From: Platerodrilus igneus | Taxonomy: Eukaryota; Arthropoda; Insecta; Coleoptera; Lycidae | Assembly (NCBI GenBank): GCA_036346225.1 | Contig: JARFIW010001458.1 | Coordinates: forward strand, 2,914,001 to 2,978,000 | Direction of reading: 5' to 3' | DNA: 64,000 nucleotides | Shown here: positions 58,420-64,000 of the stretch, piece after piece | Position numbering within the stretch: the first letter of the stretch is position 1 | How the letters are laid out: each line of letters starts with the position of its first letter | Translations under genes and position numbers: made by a program | Notes under the pieces: model-generated | The model's input: only the letters and a program-made list of their open reading frames with translations | Databases searched by the model: none | What the model was told of the DNA's origin: nothing

Positions 58420-58690
58420 GGCTCCAGAGGGGGACGATAACATTTTAAGTTGGACGATAATAAATCTAAGTTGAACGATAATAAATCTAAGTGTGATAAT
58501 AATAATTCTAAGTCTGATGCTAGTGAGAATAATTCGAAGGTGTATAATAATCCAAGTTTGAGGGTGACGACAATAAATTAAATAATTCAAGCGTGTGGAT
58601 AGATAATATTTCAAATGGGTATATAATAATTCCGAATTGGTGGAGAATAATTTCGAATACGATGGATGGTATAATAATGCATGGAGAATT
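58420..58690 (+). repeat. Internal minisatellite of copy 5
   Basis: Imperfect ~20-bp units of the GGACGATAATAAATCTAAGT type, then GATAATAATAATTC variants, in the same place as the 11620-11900 array of copy 1. Confidence 0.7.
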
Positions 58691-59234
58691 CTAATTGATG
58701 TTAGTTGACAATGGATGCGTCGATAATTTTGGTTGCGAGAAGGAAATAAAGAAGCACACAGACTAGGTTAAATCTTTTTAGTTTTAAAACATAATTTTTA
58801 TTTGAATTTGAATATTAAATTGATTAATTAATATAAAATAGTGAAACAGAGTCAGCAACGAACTTTTGCTTACGTTGAAAGTACGTAATATAATAAAAGG
58901 GTTTTGAACGTTTCAGGCTTCTTTGAAAATAAAAGAATAGTTTTTGGTGACTTTAGATTGATGGTAAAATATATGATTTTTGAGATGACTTATAATATTG
59001 ATTGATTGAAAAATGTATTTTATTAATTTTCAAAAACCTGTATATAATATTTATTTTCATTATATGGAATTGAATTAACTTCATTCTATAATTCAAAATA
59101 AAAGCTAGTCAAGGCAGAATAATAACCTTAGTGGGAGTGTAACTTGATTGAGATAAACACAGAGAGGTGGAGTCAAATAGAAAACGCCATTGATACCGAG
59201 TACGGCGTTATCATATTAAGTTTTAATTGGACAG

Positions 59235-59439
59235 CCCAAAGTCGGCGATCGAGAGTTCCAGTTAATTCATAGCATTAATTTATATGGCTGCCAAAGCTTG
59301 CAGATCGATAAATATCGTAAGTACATAGCATAATTAATATGCAACCCAACGTCGGGGCACGATAGTTCCTGTTGGTTCATAGCATAATTAATATGGCCGC
59401 CCAAACGATGGGGCACGAGTAAATTGTGAGAGTGCATAG

Positions 59440-59440
<1 letters not shown>
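59235..59440 (+). repeat. Subterminal tandem units of copy 5
   Basis: Four units of ~50-60 bp: each has a GCCCAA-type half, a GGGGC half (as CCCAACGTCGGGGC in the third), a TTCCTGTTGGTT-type stretch and CATAGCATAATTAATATG. The last ends in the element terminus. Confidence 0.75.

Positions 59441-59502
<62 letters not shown>
59441..59502. repeat. (TA)n microsatellite
   Basis: TA tract immediately after the CATAGCAAT end of copy 5. Confidence 0.95.
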
Positions 59503-60980
59503 ACAAGACAAGTTATTTGAAGTCCGCAATAGGAATTTGTGTAAAACACAATAATAAATAAGATGTATCTGTAAGTAAACTCTTATGAAAATAATAAGTG
59601 CTTACTGACGAATATAAATCGAGCTATTAGTTGTATAGCCATTAACAAAACAATAGCACCATTATTTCACAAGGGGAGAAAACATCCAGTGTGGATGTTT
59701 CCTTGCAATATGTTATGTGATTAGTAGAATACCTAAGCTGCTTCAAACATATGTTGAACTGACTTTTTTAATTTCATATAATGCTTAAGCCATATGAACT
59801 GTTTATGTAACAAGTTCTTTAGAGAAATTTTGTAAGCCAGAACAGATCTGTTTATGGATGTTTAAGAACCCAGACTGTATTAAATAATTTATAAATGCTA
59901 AGACCTCTCTATGCAGAGAAGCAAATTCACAGATTTTTTGAAACTTTCTTTATGCTGATTATGTTGATTATAGAGAAACACATTAAGAAATTTTTGAAAC
60001 TTATTATATATGGATTATTAAATTTTTTTATAAATAATTTTTGCAACAAAAGAGAATTACATTTAAATTAAACTTTGAATTAATACCTTCGTCTTTTTAT
60101 TTCACTAATTGAAATTAACACTGTCCAAATTAGATCAGCAAAATTTTGAATGTAGAAAAGGTTGATACAGTACCAGGTAATAGAAACGGAATAAGTAATT
60201 TCCAGTAGAGTATTTTTTCATAGGTAAGGTGTTATTGAGATTTTGAATTCAGGCCAATCGATCTATAAAGATCAAAATATTTTGCTGTTGTAAGGCACAA
60301 ACAGTGTCTTATATTTTATTTTTTTTGTATGACATTTTCTTGCAGGTCCGACATCGCAGAAGCTGGAGCAGAGGTCCAAGAGGTTTCCAGAGGTATCGTT
60401 TATTGTAATTTGTATGTTTTTTGGTAATCATTATATCCTATAGGTTTCTGCGTCTTCCTGTAGGATACTTTAGTTTTGTTTATTGTCTATATAGATGCAG
60501 TGGCGTCCATTTGCGTTTTCTTGTTCCCGTTAGTAGTCGAGCCCACCCTATATCCACGCCCAAACTCATTGCTCACCCTTGGGGTAATTCCCAGACTAAG
60601 CCGCGAATATAGTAAAGCTCGTGGGTCCACCGAGGTTTTGTTCACTAATTGACTCACTCCATAATTAAATTAAATAAAGAAAAAATTATAAGTCCACATA
60701 AAGTTTTACTACTAATATGTTTTACTGGCGCACAACGTGTGAGGCTCGAATTTGTTGGTGCTCGATTTGTAAAAATAAGTTATTTCAATATCCCTTAATG
60801 TGTTGGTTTAGTTGGTAAACTCAAAATTAATTTGGTTATAAATTTTCATAGGATTTATATCGTATCTGGAACCTCAAGTCTTTTAAGCATTAGTTATTTG
60901 AATGTCCCAACAGGTTTGATTCGCATTAAAGAAATTTTTTTGTCATATTGAGTTGGTCAAGAAATAAAATACTTTTAGGT
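59503..60980. other. Noncoding DNA
   Basis: No gene recognised. If Gypsy element 2 has a leader or gag it would lie in the last part of this interval, but none is legible. Confidence 0.4.
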
Positions 60981-61003
60981 TGTCATAATAAATTTTTTAA
61001 AAT

Positions 61004-61291
61004 GGCCGTTCCTTCTCAAAAGGCAGCCATTATGATTTGGTAGCAGAAGAATTATTTTAGTAAACAAGATTGGTCAGATTGGTTCAGTGTAGTAAAAATT
61101 TTTTGTCATACTAATTCACAACCCAAGACTGATTCGTTATTTATTGAAAAATCTGGTGATAATCGACCATATGTGATAGTAAAGTTGTTTGATATAGATA
61201 GTTTAGGTTTATTTGATTCTGGATGTATTATATCGATAGTAGGTTTATCTTCCATTCGTATTAGTTATAATAGTTGTTGTTTATTTTCTTG
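61004..61291 (+). pseudogene. Gypsy element 2 protease relic
   Basis: From the ATG at 61004 a frame with one internal stop (near 61040) contains RPYVIVKLFDIDSLGLFDSG near 61160-61220. This is the start of a retropepsin: the RPYxxVxL strand, then the catalytic D-S-G. The third residue after DS is followed by C where DSGA is usual. The C-terminal half (flap and IIG-like helix) is lost at the stop near 61290. Retropepsins cleave the retroelement polyprotein. Location upstream of the same-strand integrase fits a Gypsy pol order. Confidence 0.65.
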
Positions 61292-61439
61292 ATTTAAGAA
61301 ATAATGCTTTGAGAATTTGGTACACAGGTTTTTGCTGTTGAGATATTGTTTGAAAATTTGCTCTTGTGCATCGGCACGTTTTTGATTTGATTCGTTTTGC
61401 TAGCAATTTTTTTATTTTATATCCGCATTGCAACGCAGT

Positions 61440-61690
61440 ATGTTAAGATGTTTGTATGTCTAAGCGAGACTTGTCGTAGTAGTTTGTCGGATAGCGGTAT
61501 ATTAGTCTAGACGGGACTCGTGGAGAGTTGGCCGCTTAGCATTACATTAGTCTAAACGAGACTCGTGGTAAGTTTGTCGCTCTAGCAATTTGGTCATCAT
61601 TATTTGAGGTTAGTTATGATGTAATTTTTTGTTTATTAGTCTAGGTGAGGCTCATAGAGGAGTTTGTTATTCTAGCAAGTTTATGCGTTG
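61440..61690 (+). repeat. Imperfect tandem repeat inside Gypsy element 2
   Basis: Four diverged units built on TTAGTCTAGACGGGACTCGT, AGTTTGTCGCTCTAGCAATT and variants, with different spacing. They lie where reverse transcriptase and RNase H should be. Confidence 0.7.
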
Positions 61691-61767
61691 TGAAGCACTA
61701 TAGTTTTTCTTAACAGTTTGATTATGAGTAGTGTAAGAGTGTACCAAAATATTTAGTTATTGTTATT

Positions 61768-62362
61768 CCCAATGGAAGGTTGAAAGCGATTTAATATATA
61801 AATTTATTACTTCTAAAGTTATCATTGTTTGCGAAGCTCATAGAAGAAGTAGAGTTAATGTTGATCCCGGTTGTCTTAGTCGTGCAGTTCCAGAAGAAAA
61901 ACATGTCGTAAATTTAATAAAGGTCAAGCTTGATAATTTGGAAAATTGGTATGTGTCGTTGCGTAAGAAAATTTTGGCGTCGCCTGAGGATTACCCTCAA
62001 TGGAAAGTTGAGAACGATTTTGTTTTTAAGTTTATTTCGTCAAACCTGCTTATGTCGTCAAATGTAGTAGAGTGGAAACATTTAGTGCCGAAAGTTCAAA
62101 GAGAAGAAGTCATCAGATCGTGCCATGACCCCCTCAGTTGCAGGACATTTTGGGTTCTCGAAGACAATTGCTAGAGTCCAAGAACATTATTATTGGCCCA
62201 AGATGAATTTATATGTGTTGAAATTTTGTCGTGCATGTTTAGTGTGTGGTGCGCAAAAATCTTCTAATGCAGGTCTTTTAGGTTTAATGGGAAAGGAGAA
62301 AGAGGCCAAGTTTCCATTTCAAATTATCGCGTTAGATCTTATGGGTCCATTCCCTCGCTAAA
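61768..62362 (+). pseudogene. Gypsy element 2, RNase H end and integrase zinc domain
   Basis: VNVDPGCLSRAVPEE (61854-61900) is the end of RNase H (NVxADxLSR type). It is followed by VKLDNLENWYVSLRKKILAS and YPQWKVENDFVFKF, the Gypsy linker to integrase. A frameshift near 62140 separates EWKHLVPKVQREEV from the HHCC zinc domain, which reads AGHFGFSKTIARVQEHYYWP followed by CRACLVCGAQK, then IIALDLMGPFPR. A second break (stop at 62359) separates this from the integrase core. An apparent partial duplication of the linker lies at 61768-61815 (PQWKVESDLIYKFITSK). Confidence 0.85.
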
Positions 62363-62380
62363 AAATTAGGATTTAAATGG

Positions 62381-63202
62381 TTGTTGGTAGTAGGAGATTG
62401 GTTCTCAAAATATACAATTCTACATCCTCTACGCAGTGCAAAGTCACATGTCATTGAACAGTTTATAGAACAGAAAGTGTTTTTAATGTTTGGTGTGCCC
62501 CAATTTATTATTTGTGATAATGGTTCAAATTTAGCTGGTCGAATTTTTAAGTCATTATGTAATAGGTTTGAAATTCAAAAGATATGGTATAATGCTATTT
62601 ATGCGCCACAATGTAATTTTGTTGAGAGGATTAATAGGACGGTAAGGACAGCTATTCGATCCTATCTCGAAGAACATGATACCTGGGATACTGAGTTAGC
62701 GCAGATTCAATTTGCTATTAATTCTGCTAAGCATGAGTCGACGGGTTATACTCCGAATTTTTTTGTTTTTGGCCGACACGTCCCCATATCCGGTAAATTT
62801 TACGGTAGTGGATTTATTCCTGAAGCTGACGTTGAAATCATACCTGGTAGTCGCCCATTATATGCTTCAGACCATCAAGGTATATTTAAGGTATTTGAAG
62901 ACGTTCGTGCGAAGTTGCATGTAGCTTATCAAAGGTCGAGCAATCGATATAATTTAAGGAGGAGGAACATTTCTTTTGAGGTTGGTAATAAAGTATGGAG
63001 GGTCAATAAAGTGTTGTTGAGCGCGGCTAATAAATTTACTGCTAAACTGGCTCCAAAATTTGTTTTGAGTGTAGTCAAGAAGAAGTGCTCGAATGTGGTG
63101 TACGACCTAATTAATTTAGATGGATCAAAGGCAGGCAGGTGGCATGTCAAGGATCTAAAACCCTATTCTGTCGTAGATCCAGAATATGTACCAGATGACT
63201 GA
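62381..63202 (+). CDS. Gypsy element 2 integrase core and C-terminal module, 273 codons open
   Basis: An uninterrupted 273-codon frame. It has the three catalytic residues of the DDE core: D in VVGDWFSKY, D in IICDNGSNLAG, and E in NFVERINRTV. Then ELAQIQFAINSAKHESTGYT and PNFFVFGRHVP, the usual pre-C-terminal blocks, and a GPY/F-like module (VWRVNKVLLSAANKFTAKLA, PKFVLSVV, GRWHVKDLKPY). Integrase joins the reverse-transcribed DNA to the chromosome. The ATG at 62381 is only the first in-frame codon after the upstream break and not a genuine start; the domain is part of a pol polyprotein. The element lacks reverse transcriptase, so it cannot move on its own. The open length suggests relatively recent decay. 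Confidence 0.85.
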   Translation: MLVVGDWFSKYTILHPLRSAKSHVIEQFIEQKVFLMFGVPQFIICDNGSNLAGRIFKSLCNRFEIQKIWYNAIYAPQCNFVERINRTVRTAIRSYLEEHDTWDTELAQIQFAINSAKHESTGYTPNFFVFGRHVPISGKFYGSGFIPEADVEIIPGSRPLYASDHQGIFKVFEDVRAKLHVAYQRSSNRYNLRRRNISFEVGNKVWRVNKVLLSAANKFTAKLAPKFVLSVVKKKCSNVVYDLINLDGSKAGRWHVKDLKPYSVVDPEYVPDD

Positions 63203-64000
63203 TTGGTCGTCTTTAGTATTTGTGTCGCAAAGGATATATTATAAATTTAGTTATGGGATAGAATGGTAATGACTAATTGAAGGCTTTTACCAGTATTTCG
63301 TTGCTGGTAGAGATTGAAAAATTTCTCAAATAGTGTTGTTTTGAATGTGCATTAATGGAATATTTAGTAGTAATAGATGAGAGAGACAAAAATGTTATTT
63401 TGCCCGTGTTGTTGTTATAGCTCGTAGTGGAGCGAAACAAATATTTGTTGCTTCATGTTTGTGGACGTATTTTGATCACGTCATGTGGTGTTATATTTAG
63501 AGTTAGTGAGGAAGATAGGTGCTGTTTGTTTTGTTGATGTAAGTTGGAATAAGCTAGTTGGTGAGGCCATTGTAGTACTGGGTAGCTTGTGGTTCGAGAT
63601 GTTTGGTGTGGCCACAGTAGAGTTGAGGATTTTTTTGAGACTGGAGTATCCCAAAGAAAAGAGTAGCGATAGGGCTATGAATGGGTATGAGCTGGAGAAG
63701 CCAAGTATTCATTAGTAAGCTACAATGAGTATGGAATATTGGCTTGATGAGTGGTTTATTTTTAGTAGAAGCAATAATCAAGTTTTGCTGAATGTGTTGA
63801 GCTGGAATTTTTGAGACCAGCGAATACATATACATTGTTGGAAGATTATCGATATTTATGTATATAGGTGTGAGTTTTCGATTTACTATTAATATTAGTA
63901 AGGTTATCGTGTCAAGGGTAATAGTAAGAAAGTAAATCTTTTTGTTGTTATTTTGCGATAGTTCATGTCAAGCTTTTTGTTTGAATTTCAGTTTATATTT
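63203..64000. other. Downstream sequence of Gypsy element 2, possibly including its 3' LTR
   Basis: No env-like or other protein could be recognised; the open stretch 63485-63715 has no family resemblance. A polypurine tract and LTR start could not be placed, and the window ends before a second LTR copy could be compared. Confidence 0.35.

Larger units (their letters stand above)
57467..59443 (+). mobile_element. TA-bounded noncoding repeat family, copy 5
   Basis: The clearest copy, bounded by TA tracts on both sides. It starts ATTGCTGTAATAAGGGGTTG, nearly identical to copy 1, and stays alignable with it throughout (GCAGAAAACTGCATTTATTT, AATTGCATCAG, the CCCAC-GACG-AGT stretch near 58180, GGGTTTTGAACGTT near 58900). 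It contains a minisatellite at 58420-58690 (GGACGATAATAAATCTAAGT units). It ends with four ~50-60 bp subterminal units having CCCAACGTCGGGGC or related words and CATAGCATAATTAATATG, and a final GCATAGCAATATATA. The 47-kb distance from copy 1 shows dispersal and not local duplication. No coding capacity. Confidence 0.85.

Noticed and set aside
63485..63715. 76-codon frame as an env-like or accessory gene of Gypsy element 2
   Set aside because: No signal peptide, furin site or membrane segment typical of env, and no similarity recognised.

Overview
The window is AT-rich animal DNA, most likely from an arthropod. I infer this from the mix of decayed BEL/Pao, Gypsy, RTE-like and Tx1/L1-like retroelements, piggyBac and two kinds of hAT transposon, a tRNA-derived SINE, and an uncharacterised repetitive ORF family that I know mainly from insects. 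It holds no host gene, rRNA or functional tRNA that I can support. No open reading frame is a convincing intact gene. Nearly all recognisable protein sequence is transposon-derived and broken by frameshifts or stops; the longest undamaged stretch is a 273-codon Gypsy integrase at 62.4-63.2 kb.

Layout. 0-9 kb: unannotated AT-rich DNA, a piggyBac relic (2.9-4.1 kb), a complete SINE with a 14-bp target duplication (6.07-6.39 kb), and a near-perfect foldback between TA tracts (8.9-9.2 kb). 10.6-19.7 kb: a cluster of four related noncoding repeats, 1.7-2.4 kb each, bounded by (TA)n tracts, with two further foldbacks at or near the junctions. 20.5-23.7 kb: a LINE fragment and a ZBED/SCAND-type hAT relic with its 5' terminal repeat. 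28.5-32.2 kb: an almost complete but dead RTE-like LINE on the minus strand. 33.7 kb: a hammerhead-like motif. 34.7-37.6 kb: a BEL/Pao pol relic with a putative 3' LTR, followed by a probable minus-strand LTR with a Lys-type primer-binding site. 39.2-42.6 kb: a second (ZMYM1-type) hAT on the minus strand. 42.8-44.4 kb: a relic of the uncharacterised ORF family. 46.3-48.6 kb: a Gypsy element deleted between gag and integrase. 48.7-54.5 kb: a Tx1/L1-like LINE interrupted by two RTE-like fragments. 54.7-55.0 kb: a compound microsatellite. 57.1 kb: another LINE 3' fragment. 57.5-59.4 kb: a fifth copy of the TA-bounded repeat. 61.0-63.2 kb: a second Gypsy element with protease and integrase but no reverse transcriptase.

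The parts do not cooperate as a pathway; this is a transposon graveyard with nested insertions. The best candidate for something undescribed is the TA-tract-bounded repeat family together with the foldbacks that share its junctions. The copies begin with a shared ATTGCTRTGATAA-like end and finish in CATAGCAAT. Near the finishing end most carry ~50-60 bp tandem units containing a GCCCCAAYGTTGGGC hairpin. They have an internal minisatellite and no coding capacity. Three of the noncoding repeats also contain hammerhead-like CUGANGA-stem-GAAA cores, and one pair shows a compensatory base-pair change.
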